Source: Zygnema cylindricum (Eukaryota > Streptophyta > Zygnematophyceae > Zygnematales > Zygnemataceae). Taken from it: DNA of 64,000 nt. The notes below the pieces were generated by a model that saw only the letters and a list, made by a program, of their open reading frames with translations, was not told the origin of the DNA and did no database searches. Location of the stretch: positions 1 to 64,000 of the forward strand of contig JBBHKE010003028.1 in assembly GCA_037447655.1 (NCBI GenBank). Reading direction: 5' to 3'. Shown piece by piece: positions 24,293 to 35,708 of the stretch (positions are counted from its first letter, which is position 1; every line of letters begins with the position of its first letter). Position numbers and translations under genes: made by a program.

Positions 24293-24726
24293 GTCTTATA
24301 GTTTAGGACCAGTGCTGAGGTATATAGGGTTGGTTAAATGTTTAAAGATATACACAGATAAATTCATTTAACGGCGCGAAGAGACTTGTGGCTGTTGAAA
24401 TTGGAAATCTTTACTCAGTAGATAGAGCTGTGCGGAGGAATTAAAGACTTAGAATATTTTGGGAAATGAAAACCTGTAATACTTACCTCAAATAGTGTTA
24501 CAGTAATAGAAGACTAAGAGAGTATACTCTACGGCTATATGGACACGCGTCGGCAAGAAAAGAGTGTTGCATGATTCACAGGGTAGCGCCGATGACCCGC
24601 TACACTTGTCGAGAGATTAACGAGCGGATTGATGAATCGGACGAACAGAACACAAACCGCATATCTGGAAAAGTATGGTATGGTCAGCGAAGAAGGGTCG
24701 TTGATTGACATCAAATTGACAGACGC

Positions 24727-26455
24727 GATTCACAAGGGACCACAAATGACGAAGCACACTTGGACGGTATCAGGTGCTTCGTACTACACGACAACAGTCA
24801 GCCGGATGCTATGGACCACTACTGACTAAACGCCAGAAACATTTAATGTACAGTCTTTTATTTGTAAATGTTGTTCTTTGGTCTAAAATAGACCGCAGAA
24901 GCGACCCAAACTATCATGCAAGAAGCTAAGCAAAAATAGGTCGACGAACAATCATATGAAATGCATCCTCCATATGCGTACACAGACGCAACAAACAATA
25001 TTTAGGGTTTCATGGAATAATCGACATAAATAAACCCTAGGACAAATGCATAAACAATGCATATCAAACATATATAAAACAACATAAATAAATAATAACG
25101 AAAGAGTGCAATCTCACATAAACATTAAATAAAGAAAAGTATACCAATAAACACATTTACCCAAATGCATGACCTAATCGGCAACCCTAAAAGTTTACAT
25201 CTTCGGTCCCTACTTTTCATGCTAAGCATTGATGATATATTCCTAACAAAGCTCATTCCTATATATACACTTGTGAGCTGTCAATGAATTGCTACATGTC
25301 AAAATAGCCAACGTACCTTCCACTAAGTAGTATTACATCATGAGAACCTATTACGACAAATAATCCTAACTGTAAGTATACACCTGAAAGTCAACCAATC
25401 ATAAGCGTACACTTGTCCGCAAGTACGACAACACACAAATTAAACTGCCGAAACCCTAAATGACCATCTAAATAAAAACAGTCATAATCAATACTAAATT
25501 ATTATTACACATACGACAAAACAATGTTATTTCAAATATTTTCACTGACGCGTCCGCAAAATACGCGTCATAAGCGACAACTCGCTTAGTCACTTGTAGA
25601 TAGATCCACGTAGTGAACCGACATCGCATATGTACGACCCACTAGATAATGTGTCATAAAAAACAATGTGGTCTCTTAAAAATATCGGCAGACGCCGTTC
25701 GCCCTCCATGTGTACCATGACCAATTTGCCGAAATCAATTCGTACGATCCAAATCCTGTCCGTACCGAAATCACGTACTTCGTCATAAATGCGCCTTGTC
25801 GCATTTAAGGTACACGTCATTTTCGATAAATGTATGTCGTAAATAAAGTACACCTAATAGTACACCTGTCCAATATAGATTCTATGTACCATCGCGTACT
25901 TTCCATAAATCTCGCGCGCCAAATTTAAAGTACACCTGTCAAATACGACGCTCCGTACCGGCGGCGTCCCATGTAATAAATGTCACCTGTCGCATTATGT
26001 TTCGTACGTGCGACGTACAATTTTATCTTCGTCGATTATCTCACGTCGGATCGCTTCGCGATCCGCCGTCCATTTCCTCTCACATTTCGTGCCACTCAAT
26101 TACTCCATTAAATTTACTCGTACATTTAATTCCCCCAATCCGCAAATCCTTTCGAACCTCCACAGTATATCGCGTAAATGCGTACGCACGAAACATCGCG
26201 TACGCACGAAACGCCGTGTTCGCACGAAACTAACTTTTCAAAAACAACAGTAAATATCTGGAAACAAGGATTTGTAGTTTAGCTGATTCAGAAGGGACCA
26301 CAAATGACGAAGCACACTTTGACGGTATCAGGTGCTTCGTAATACAGGACAACAGTCAGCCAGATGCTATGGACCATTGCTGACTAAGCGCCAAGAACAT
26401 TTAATGTACGGTCTTTTATTTGTAAATATTTGGAAACAAGGATTTGTATTTTAGC
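24727..26455. repeat. 171-base tandem duplication split by an insertion
   Basis: Unit 1 (24727-24868, resuming 26255-26283) and unit 2 (26284-26455) share GGGACCACAAATGACGAAGC and ACATTTAATGTAC. The solo LTR lies in unit 1 only, so unit 2 shows the empty site. Confidence 0.8.
24869..26249 (-). mobile_element. Solo LTR of the long-LTR (Z) family
   Basis: The plus strand runs from TGTTGTTCTTTGG to AAAACAACA. GTAAA flanks both sides (24864-24868 and 26250-26254). It is the same LTR family as the non-autonomous elements at 37998 and 43470, here 1381 bases with no internal region. Confidence 0.9.
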
Positions 26456-26935
26456 TATTTTAAAATAATGTCGCACTATTCAGATTTAGAGAAAGGGCAA
26501 AATTAGTTTTGGGAGTACTTTTGGAATAGTAAGTATATTTTTAGTACATTGTCATAGCATAGGACAGTACTGTAGTACAGTCACTTAGATTAGTGTGACC
26601 AGTAGATACTCACTGTGAGTATATAGTTTAGGACTTAGACAAATTGTGATCATCGAAGTCTTGGGATATTAATAAACTAAGGCAGTTTTTGTGAATCTGT
26701 AGTGTGAATATCTTATGGTTGACTAGATCAATTCAGCTTAATCTTTGAGGAGTGATTTTACACTGTGTTTACTATTGTTATGCAAAATTAGAGTCTGCAT
26801 AGATTACTGAGTTGCATTCTATTACATCTTGAACTTGGCTGTTGAGTAGGGTGCTTGATAGCTTCTGTTTTAGATGTCTACTTCCACTACTACTGTTGCT
26901 GGCTCTCTTCCTGCTACTGTGGTTGTAGAACAACT

Positions 26936-27726
26936 GTGGCACATTGACAAAGTTAAAGTATAAGTTTGGCTTACAGTACTTCGTGAAACAAATATCGTGC
27001 ATTTGTTTCGATGGCGAAACAAATACCGCACATTTAATATCGACGCTTAGAGTTGAAAGTTGGTTTTGATCAAACGGCCACGATAGGTGTGAAGATCGCG
27101 GAATAGGCGTTTTGGCGGTTTTTAGTCACCGCCACGTCAAGTGACACGTATCACAACCTCATTGGCTTGCGACATCTCTGCAGAATATGGGAACGAATCG
27201 GGATATGGCGACGTCATTTTTTTGGCGATGCCGTACGATGGTAGTATAGAAAGTACTCTGGCACCTGTACCTTTGTGTACGACATACTATTGTGATTCGT
27301 GTCGTAGTGTAATAGTAGAGGGTTTAGAGAGGGATTTAGACTTAGAAAATTTGGTAGGTAGGAGCCTCGGCACCTGTAGCTTTCTGTACGACACAATATT
27401 TTGATTCGTGTCGTACTCTAGTAGTAGAGGGTTTAGAGAGGGATTTAGGACTTAGAAAAATTTGGTATGTAGCCGCCTCTCTCCGAGAGTGCTTCTGTAC
27501 AAAAGGTCAACTTTGACCCTTCATAACTTACGCTCAAGGGAGCAAATTCAAAGATTCTTTTTGCTATCGACTCAAGGGAGTCTTGTCTTCACAAGGGTGA
27601 ATGTGGTCAAAGTTTCTGTTTGCAAGGGTAGCACTATTCTGGTTGAAACACAAAGTGGTCAGGGTTATCCTAAGGGCTTCGTGTGAGCTGCCCATTCTGA
27701 GGACCTATGGAGGTCTCAGAATTGCA
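26936..27726 (+). mobile_element. Truncated LTR, copia family 2
   Basis: It retains the right-hand ~790 bases, ending ATGGAGGTCTCAGAATTGCA, the best-preserved LTR-encoded gag start of this family (MEVSEL then the split Gln codon). An internal 109-base tandem duplication spans 27261-27478. Confidence 0.75.
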
Positions 27727-29516
27727 GAGTTAGCATGAGGTGGCAGCGGGTCATAAAGATTGTTACGTCAAATTTGAGTACATTCCAAAGTTTGAATATG
27801 GTACAAAATGAACTTCGGTTTTTACACATTGTTCGTACGACGAAAGTTTTTCTCGTTGTAGGTTTAAAATTTGAAAGAAAAAAACACAAAAAAACCCTTT
27901 CTTTTACACATGGACGCATAGCCTTAATTTTGTGCAACCTAAACTTCAATCGATTTTACACGGCTAAATATCTATACGATACTCGAGAATTAATAAGGAC
28001 TAATTTTAGTGCGTTTTTTATCGCGATATGGCTCGTTTTTGGTTTTGTAACATTCTAAACACTCCAAAAGTATTCATGTGTTCGTATGTTTATATGTATT
28101 TTATTGTTTTATTCATTTGTTTTATTTGTGTTGTTGATTTTGATTTAATTGTTTATGTTATACATATCGGTAGGATGTTAAAAAATGTTGAAAACATATT
28201 TTTTTAAGTGCTCTCTATGCAATCTTGTTGCTCATTACTTAATTTTGCCTTCTGCTTATTTATTTTGGGGTCTTTCAAATTATTTAAGCGTTTTGGGTAT
28301 TTTTAAGTGATTTTCGGGCTTCTAAGGGTTTTAAAGATTTCCATAGCTGATAAGTATTCTTAAGATAATTAGAAGTATTGTGTATCCGGAGCTTCTTGTC
28401 GATATTTGTTAACTGTATTTTTTTTTAACCTTTCTGATATTTTGTCTTAATGTATCGGGAAGGTTAATTATAAATTGTATATATTGAAGCGAGTTTTAAG
28501 AAAATATCGCTACTCAGTAAGTTGGGTTGACGAGAAATTTTCGGCCCCCCCCCCCCCGCCCGCCCCCCCCTCCCCTCCCACCCCCCCCCTCCCCCCTCGG
28601 TGCATTTTGGTGGAAGGTTTTCCATACATTATTTATGTAATAAGTATATGCGATCCCATCTTCCATCAAATATATCGGTATAATTTCTATTGGTTCCTTT
28701 GACCTCTCTTTATTAGATATGTCAAATATGAATTTATTGCGATAAGAATTTATTCAACACACAACACTATTAAAATTAGGGCTTTCTTGGTGATTTTAGC
28801 TTCACGCCTCGAATATTTCACGTTTTTTTTGTGGACATTGTGGGGTAGCAACAATTAAATCATTAGAATTTCACGACGACAAAAGATTATGATAACCAAC
28901 GAAATCGAGCTGCCATATCGAAGAAAATTGAAGCCTCTCACGACTTTGAAAATTGACCATCGTCAACTCCCATTCGCTACGGAACACAAAATCTAAAAAT
29001 TTATTCGAAGCGTAATTTTGCCGTCATAGATTAATTATACTATCGGCGCTTTGTTCATGTTTTCAGATTGAATCATATGGTTTTCACACATGGCGGGGTA
29101 AATTTATGTAGGATTTGCCCAAATTGTTTTATTTAGTATTTACCCCCAACATTACGAAAATTTTCTTAAATGTAATTACGGCATCTGATAATTTTCGATA
29201 AAGCTAGAGTAGCTGAAAAAAATTGGCATCAACTGTTACAAAATATAATTTAGAAGAAACCTCCGTACATCGAATCTTCGCTAGTATAGTACAAAAAACC
29301 TCCGCTTATATTTCTGTATTTCCATTATTCGGTAGTATAGTAGTAAGTATCCATGCCTGTCACGCCGGAGACCTTGAGTCAAATCCCGGCCGGAGAGAAT
29401 CTTGTAATCTTCATGGCTGGCCGTTAACGTTCATGGTGTCAATAGCTGTTAATGCTTTTGACGGCCGTGCACCGCCTTTTGTGCCATCTACAAATGGCGA
29501 CTAAAATTCTCTAGTA
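27727..29516. other. AT-rich spacer with poly-C tract and tRNA-like relic
   Basis: No gene was recognised. A C-rich low-complexity tract lies at about 28541-28597, and it creates a proline-rich frame that is not credible. The tRNA-Asp-like relic is listed separately. Confidence 0.6.
29326..29395 (+). pseudogene. tRNA-Asp(GTC)-derived relic
   Basis: GGTAGTATAGTAGTAAGTAT, GCCTGTCACGCC (GTC anticodon in a 7-base loop) and CAAATCCCGGCCGG follow the order and spacing of plant tRNA-Asp as I recall it. The acceptor stem pairs at 6 of 7 positions counting one wobble (TATTCGG with CCGGAGA). The anticodon stem has two mismatches and the T arm is damaged. It could be a tRNA pseudogene or a SINE head. 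Confidence 0.55.
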
Positions 29517-29907
29517 CACCGTGTATCCCTATATTAGTGTAAAGGTTTTTTTTCGCCACTGAAATCGTCTCAGTGCACACTTTTCCAATTTTGGATTTGA
29601 GACAGCCAATTGGAAGGTGAGCATCTTCACTTTCAATTGCGACTGTCAGATGAAAAAATTGAATAAGTGAACAAAAAACAATATAAAAAAAAAACGTTAG
29701 CCCTAACTGCCATACAGTACACCGCCAATCGCTATTAGCGTAGAAGTTTCTTTAACGTATATGAATAATTACAGTGGTATGCGCTAATTAAGAATTTGAA
29801 AAAATTGAAAAAAAAAATACATTCTAATTGTTTAATAATTATAATTTGGGTCTTTTAAAAAAATAAATGTCGGTCGCAAACATGCTTACACTAATATAGG
29901 TATTTGT
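29517..29907. mobile_element. MITE-like TIR remnants
   Basis: After TA (29515-29516) the left end CACCGTGTATCCCTATATTA with TTTTTTTTCGCC matches the MITE at 54881. A second left-end-like sequence (CACCGCCAATCGCTATTAGC) starts at 29720. The right side (TTACACTAATATAGG, 29886-29900) is an inverted match. Probably nested or rearranged copies. Confidence 0.45.
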
Positions 29908-30158
29908 ACAAAATCTGACAAATCGTACACAAATCGTACGTTCACACAGTCGAAACGTGGTTGTTGGACGAATATATGCGAACGTGATATTTGACAACCC
30001 GATTTGATCCCCTTTTTAGACCGCACATTCTCATGCGTCCGCGGCTACTAAACATAATGAATTGTACTTTTTCACTTAAAAAGGTACGTTTTTGTACGGT
30101 CTGACTCTGACCGTACACCACACTATTTAAAAGATGACGTACTTCCGTTTTGTACGGT

Positions 30159-31030
30159 ATACACCTGAAAGTCAACCAATCATAAACGTACACTTGTCGG
30201 CAAGTACGACAACACACAAATTAAACTGCCGAAACCCTAAATGACCATCTAAATAAAAATTGTCATAATCAATACTAAATTATTATTACACATACGACAA
30301 AACAATGTTATTTCAAATATTTTCACCGACGCATCCGCAAAATACGCGTCATAAGCGACAACTCGCTTAGTCACTTGTAGATAGATCCACGTAGTGAACC
30401 GACATCGCATATGTACGGTCCACTAGATAATGTGTCATAAAAAACAATGTGGTCTCTTAAAAATATCGGCAGACGCCGTTCGCCCTCCACGTGTACCATG
30501 ACCAATTTGCCGAAATCAATTCGTACGATCCAAATCCTGTCCGTACCGAAATCACGTACTTCGTCATAAATGCGCCTTGTCGCATTTAAGGTACACGTCA
30601 TTTTCGATAAATGTATGTCGTAAATAAAGTACACCTAATAGTACACCTGTCCAATATAGATTATATGTACCATCGCGTACTTTCCAAAAATCTCGCGCGC
30701 CAAATTTTAAGTACACCTGTCAAATACGACGCTCCGTACCAGCGGCGTCCCATGTAATAAATGTCACCTGTCGCATTATGTTTCGTACGTGCGACGTACA
30801 ATTTTATCTTCGTCGATTATCTCACGTCGGATCGCTTCGCGATCCGCCGTCCATTTCCTCTCACATTTCGTGCCACTCAATTACTCCATTAAATTTACTC
30901 GTACATTTAATCCCCCCAATCCGCAAATCCTTTCGAACCTCCACAGTATATCGCGTAAATGCGTACGCACGAAACATCGCGTACGCACGAAACGCCGTGT
31001 TCGCAGGAAACTAACTTTTCAAAAACAACA
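30159..31030 (-). mobile_element. Truncated LTR of the Z family
   Basis: Nearly identical to 25380-26249, ending AAAAACAACA at 31030. The part homologous to the first ~510 bases of the solo LTR at 24869 is absent. The few differences indicate recent common origin. Confidence 0.8.
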
Positions 31031-32025
31031 TAACTAACCCACTTTAAGCCACGACCACTTCTGCCCAAGAAGGCAAACTGACAATTTGACTGCACCCCTG
31101 TGCAGCCTGGACTCCCTTGAGTCTGTAGCAAAAAGAATCACTGAAAACGGCCAGCCAGCCGATAAGTTATAGGGTGGCAAAGATGCCAATTTTTTATACA
31201 AACTCTCACAGAGAGAGGACTATTTACCTAAATTTTCCTAAGTCCTAGTTTTTCCTAATTCCCTCTCACAGCTCCTATCTACTGCCTGTACGAACCAATC
31301 ACAAAACTGTATAGTACTAGAAAGTACTACTGCCGGTGTAATTTCTGTACGGCCTCTGTACGACAAGGCCATTAAGTGGACGCGTGTCCATTTTCCACTC
31401 GTCCGTACGTTCCTCGGAATTCTCGCGACCGAATGATGTCTTCCCACGTGGCGCGAGGTGATGCCACGTCACTAATTACCAAAATGACCATTCCGGGATT
31501 TCGGCGATGATGTGCGCCGTTAGATTTGACGCGAAATTCAATCTCGACCGTAATAAATACTTGCGCGATATTTGTTTCGTTGTCGAAACAAAATGCGCGA
31601 TATCCATTTCAAACAAGTACAGTACTTCGTATTTTGTAGAACTGTATCTATGCGTGGCGTTAAGAGTTTCAGTTAAATGAATATAGTACATTACAATAGT
31701 TTAAATAGTAATGAAACCCTATATCTCCTAACGGACTTCTACGACAGACTGGTTAGAGCTAATGGCTACGCCGCGCTCTGCCGGTCGAGGTTCGAGTCCT
31801 GCCGGACTTAACCTTTTGTTGAGAGTGGCTTAAGCCACTCTTTAGTCCTTCCTATGGAGTTGAGGCAGCCATGGCTCCATTGCTCTCTCTCTCTCTCCTT
31901 CAGTGACTACAACAAGTATGGGGGCGAGAGAGAGAAGATATAGAGGCAGGCTGCCTACATTTTCTTTTCATGTTTTCTAATAAATTTAGACCTAGAAAAT
32001 ATAATAAAAACTACTTATTTCAACA
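31031..32025 (-). mobile_element. LTR, copia family 1 (3' truncated)
   Basis: The minus strand begins TGTTGAAATAAGTAG at 32025 and follows family 1 through the tRNA-like cassette and the promoter region, with TATAAAAAATTGGC on the minus strand near 31200. The last ~65 bases are missing where it meets the Z-family LTR. Confidence 0.8.
31735..31817 (+). promoter_or_regulatory. Antisense tRNA-like cassette, copy 8 (best preserved)
   Basis: Box A-like TGGTTAGAGCTAATGG (31750-31765), a perfect-consensus box B GGTTCGAGTCC (31789-31799) and TTTT at 31814-31817. Box spacing fits a tRNA-type Pol III promoter. The acceptor stem does not pair, so a folded tRNA is unlikely. The two boxes resemble plant tRNA-Ile as I remember it. 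Confidence 0.65.
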
Positions 32026-32699
32026 TACGGCATGCATAGATACAGTTTTATGAAAGTACAAAGTACGATTCTATTTCAAAACGGATACCACGCATTTTGT
32101 TTCGACAGTGAAACAAATTTCGCGCAAGTATTTATAACGGCTAAGATTGCGTCTCGCTGTAAATCCAACTGCGCACATCATCGCCGAAATCCCGGAGTGG
32201 TCACTTTTGCGTTTTATGACGTGGCATGACCTGGAGCCACGTGGAGAGATGACATTCGGTCATGGGAATTCCGAGGAATGTACGGATGAGTGAAAAACCG
32301 ACACGCGTCCGCATAATAGCCTTGTCGTACATAGGCTGTACAAAAGGTACACCGGCAGTAGTACTTTTTGGTACGGTACAGTAATCTGATTGGTCCGTAC
32401 TTCAGTAGATAGAAGTTATTAGAGGAAATCAGGACTTATAAAATTTTGGTAGGTAGTCACCTCTCCCTTTGAGAGTTTGTACAAATTGGCATTTTTACTG
32501 CCTCATAACTTATCGGCTGGTTGGCCGCTTCAGTGATTCTTTTTGCTACACACTCAAAGGAGTCTAGGCTGCATAGGGGTGCAGTCAAACTGTCCTTTTG
32601 CCTTCCTAGACAGCAGTGGTTGTGGCTTGAAGTGGGTTAGTTAAATACTATCTAGAGGCTTCCTGTATTCTGTGGTCCAATGGAGGACACAGAATTGCA
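32026..32699 (+). mobile_element. LTR, copia family 1 (5' truncated)
   Basis: Runs from the GCATGCATAGATACAG block to ATGGAGGACACAGAATTGCA, which again carries the LTR-borne gag start. No PBS follows. It lies head to head with the preceding LTR. Confidence 0.8.
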
Positions 32700-33231
32700 T
32701 GTTACGCCTAAAAATCGCCAAAGCACCATTGCGGGATCTCGGCGATGATGTGTGCCGTTGGCTCCATACCGACTTTTAACAGTAGCTGTTGAAACAAATG
32801 TCCGGTACATTTTTTTCGTACGGGCTCAGACTCGCACTAAATTTTAACTAATCTCCATGTTCTCCATCCGTAATTCTGTTAATCCGATTGAAGTTCCTAA
32901 ACACTGTTTAAATATAATTCAAACCTTATGTAGTCTAACGAACTCTTACGACAGTCCTGTTAGAGCTGACGGCTACGCTTCGCTCTGCCGGTTGGAGGTG
33001 CGAGTCTTGCCGGACTCAACCTTTTGTTGAGAGTGACTTATATCACTCTTTAGTCTTACATATAGAGCTGAGGCAGCCATGGCTCCACCACCCTCTCTTT
33101 CCTTCAGTGACTACAATAAGTATGTGGGCTTAGAGAGAGGAGGTGGAAGGCAGGCTGCCTATGCTTTCCCTTTTAATTTTATTTATTAATTCAAACTTAG
33201 TAAATACCCCAAAAATCTAGTGATTTCAACA
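32700..33231 (-). mobile_element. LTR fragment, copia family 1-like
   Basis: The minus strand starts TGTTGAAATCACTAG at 33231 and shares the TAGTCACTGAAGG, GGCTGCC and tRNA-like blocks with the LTR at 31031-32025. The far side is truncated. Confidence 0.75.
32951..33025 (+). promoter_or_regulatory. Antisense tRNA-like cassette, copy 9
   Basis: TGTTAGAGCTGACGGCTACG, GGTGCGAGTCTTGCCGGA and TTTT at 33022-33025. Box B differs from consensus at two positions. Confidence 0.58.
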
Positions 33232-34349
33232 CAATGATGTGTGCATCATGTGCAACCGACGGGAAAAGGCAAGATGGGATAGCGGTTGCGGAACCAGGAA
33301 GGGCCAAGTAATGGGCAAAGGTGAACAAATCACTGCCCAAAGAGTCGCCTTGGCGAGTGCCAGTCGTAGAGGAAAGAGGGAATGAGATCACCGTCGGCCG
33401 AGAAAGAAAGGTTGCTGGTTAAAAAATAAAAAGCCCTCACAAAGGGGAATAATTCGACGGTCAGAGATGGAGCAGCCATAAGCTCTAAAAAATTGGCGTT
33501 CCGATCCACTGTATTGAAAGCATTGGAAATGTTGACACGAATTACCAACCAATCCGGATGTACATCCAACAAGGCTCGAATCCCGTGGACCACGACCTCA
33601 CAACCTCGTCTGGTGGCCACTCCAAACTGTAAGGAGAGAAATAATCATGAAAGCTGGTTGGAGCTGGAGACATATCGCACGAGCCACCAATATGTATAAA
33701 ACCTCTACCACGGCAATAGGGTAAATCCCTCCATTAGGTTCGGCGATCGCTACAAGGCGAGACTCCGTGAGAAGATCACAAATACGAGAGGGAACACCCG
33801 CACTAGCAATAAGAGAACATGCTCGAAAAAACACATCGAACCCCCGATTTAGGGGGCAAAACATCGCAAAACAACTCAAACATTGTGCAAGAGGGGGGCC
33901 ACGTTGGGGGCCCTCACTGAAAGGTAAGGAGGGCTTTAATTTAAACCTCCCGATCTAAAGTATAACTCTTCGAAGGCTCAAAGGCGTAGATGGAAGGGGG
34001 TAAACAGAAAAGTGCAAGGGGTGGAGAGCTTGAAGTACATCAATAGTGGAAGAAGATCGGGGGGCATGAGTGATTGGCTGTAGGTTCCAAACCGCTCAAG
34101 AAAGCTCACCAACACGGCCTAAATGAATTATTTGGCGATAAAGGGTTGAGACATCTGATGGCCTAGATGGGCCACGCGGTGAAAGAGGCGCTCGACACCT
34201 AATTCCTCATGCTCGGCTTGGAGGGCCTTCCAGTCACCACGAAGGAATCGACGACAACGCGACATAGTCTCTCTAGATCCACTATCCCCTCCGCGACCTA
34301 GAAAGAACTAGGACCTGGAGAGAGAACATAAAAAGAAGGTGCCAAGGAG
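33232..34349 (-). pseudogene. Non-LTR-type reverse transcriptase relic
   Basis: Minus-strand frames carry ATRRGCEVVVHGIRALL, WLVIRVNISNAFNTVDR (normally VDVANAFNTV-like, the first catalytic Asp region), TGTRQGDSLGSDLFTFAH and CLFPSVAHDAHI, where the usual A-D-D active site reads A-H-D. Order and motifs fit an RNA-dependent DNA polymerase of a LINE-like family that I associate with seed-free plants. At least three frame changes are needed, so it is dead. An LTR inserted at 34355 cuts off its upstream side. Confidence 0.75.
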
Positions 34350-34354
34350 CAATG

Positions 34355-35484
34355 TGTTGATATTTGAGTATTTTTTAGGTTGGTATTAAGATAGAAAAAG
34401 AGCAGAGGCAGTTTGCCTCTGACTCCCTTCTCCAAGCCCCCACACTTCTTGTAGTCACTGAAAGCTGGATAGGGAGCTAGAGTCATGGCCGCCTGAGCTC
34501 TCCAAAGAGACAGAAGTAGATAATAATAAGTTACCAAAATTGTATTTAACGGACCCAAGATTTGATCATGGTACCTACCGTCCGTCAAATCACCCGATAG
34601 CTTTGTCCATTAAGTCTACGACTAGTGCTACGATGTATAGGGTTTGATAAATATTTATATAGTTACTTATAGGGTTTTCCATTTAACTGGATTACGGTTT
34701 ATAGGGCATAGAAACAGCTGTACTTTAAGTACCGGACGAAACAAATACTACGAACATTTGTTTCGACGGGCCGTATTAAAAATCGATTCAATCGGACGGC
34801 CGTGGTTAGCGCCGGCTTCGAGGAAAGGACAACTTAGCGGTTTGCGGACGCCGCCACTCCGGATGACATGTGGCAACATCATACGGGTTTACAAAATCTC
34901 CGGAGCGGAAGATAACAAATTTGGATGTGATAAATGTCGCATTATGGCGATATCGTACATGGACCGTACAAAAAGTACTCTGACACCTGTACTTTCCTGT
35001 ACGGTACAGTCCTATGATTGGTCCGTACCTTAGTACTAGGGGGTTTAGAGAGGGGTTTAGGACTTAAAATATTTTAGTAGGTAGCCGCCTCTCTCTTAGA
35101 GAGCATCTTGTATAAAAGGCAAACTTTGGCCTGCCATAACTATCAACTCAGTTGACCATTTTCAGTGATTCGTTTTGCAGCGGACTCAAGGGAGTCCATG
35201 CTACAGAAGGATGTAGTCGGTTAGAGTGTTTGCCTGATAAGGTGGTTGCATTTCTAAAGGAAAGTCAAAGTGGGGAATGTTATCCAAAACTCATGTTCTA
35301 ACTTTGCATTTTGTGGTGGAACTGAGCACACAGAAAGTCTTATTTAATGAGGTGAAGCTATAATGGGGTTCTGATTGTCAAGGGGTCAATCATTTGGGTT
35401 TATATAAACTTGGAGTCCGCACTATCTAGATTAGCTTCTTTGAACCTGCGAATTCTATGTGGCAATGAAGCCCATAGAATTACA
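34355..35484 (+). mobile_element. Solo LTR, copia family 3
   Basis: It starts TGTTGATATTTGAG and ends CCCATAGAATTACA. CAATG flanks both sides exactly (34350-34354 and 35485-35489). It contains a GAGGCAGTTTGCCTC hairpin, a tRNA-like cassette, TATAAAAGG and a terminal in-frame ATGAAGCCCATAGAATTACA. Confidence 0.93.
34536..34620 (-). promoter_or_regulatory. Antisense tRNA-like cassette, copy 10
   Basis: Minus strand: CAAAGCTATCGGGTGATTTG, GGTACCATGATCAAATC, TTGGGTCCG, then TTTT. Confidence 0.52.
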
Positions 35485-35489
35485 CAATG

Positions 35490-35708
35490 TCTGTCAGATT
35501 TGAAGAAAAGTGGGAAAAGGAGAGGAGGAGGGCATCTTGTACTATTGTCCACATGGCCATAGGAATGCGGGTGTATAACCGCGGGCAAGGGGCTCCTAAA
35601 TCATAAGCCCCCAAAACATCTAAGTCACGGACGAAGTTCTACTTCGTATCTGTGAGGCAGGACAGAAGTGTGGTCTATGGCAGTTGAGGAGAGGTGATGG
35701 ACGAAGGA
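35490..35708. other. Spacer, possibly more of the RT relic
   Basis: This sequence was contiguous with 34354 before the solo LTR inserted. A minus-strand stretch could continue the RT relic, but I recognise no motif. Confidence 0.4.

Larger units (their letters stand above)
24293..26935 (+). mobile_element. LTR, copia family 4 (5' truncated, with nested solo LTR)
   Basis: Its ends match the LTR preceding gag at 62.2-63.2 kb. Near its right end an ATG at 26874 opens MSTSTTTVAGS...VVVEQ, parallel to the LTR-encoded gag start at 63137. The last base is T where A is expected (GAACAACT), and no PBS follows. It contains a ~171-base tandem duplication and the solo LTR at 24869-26249. Confidence 0.75.

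Noticed and set aside
28475-28702. A proline-rich frame.
   Set aside because: Produced by the poly-C tract at 28541-28597; low complexity.
31735-31817. A functional tRNA gene (tRNA-Ile-like).
   Set aside because: Boxes A and B are good but the acceptor and T stems do not pair; kept as a tRNA-like cassette only.
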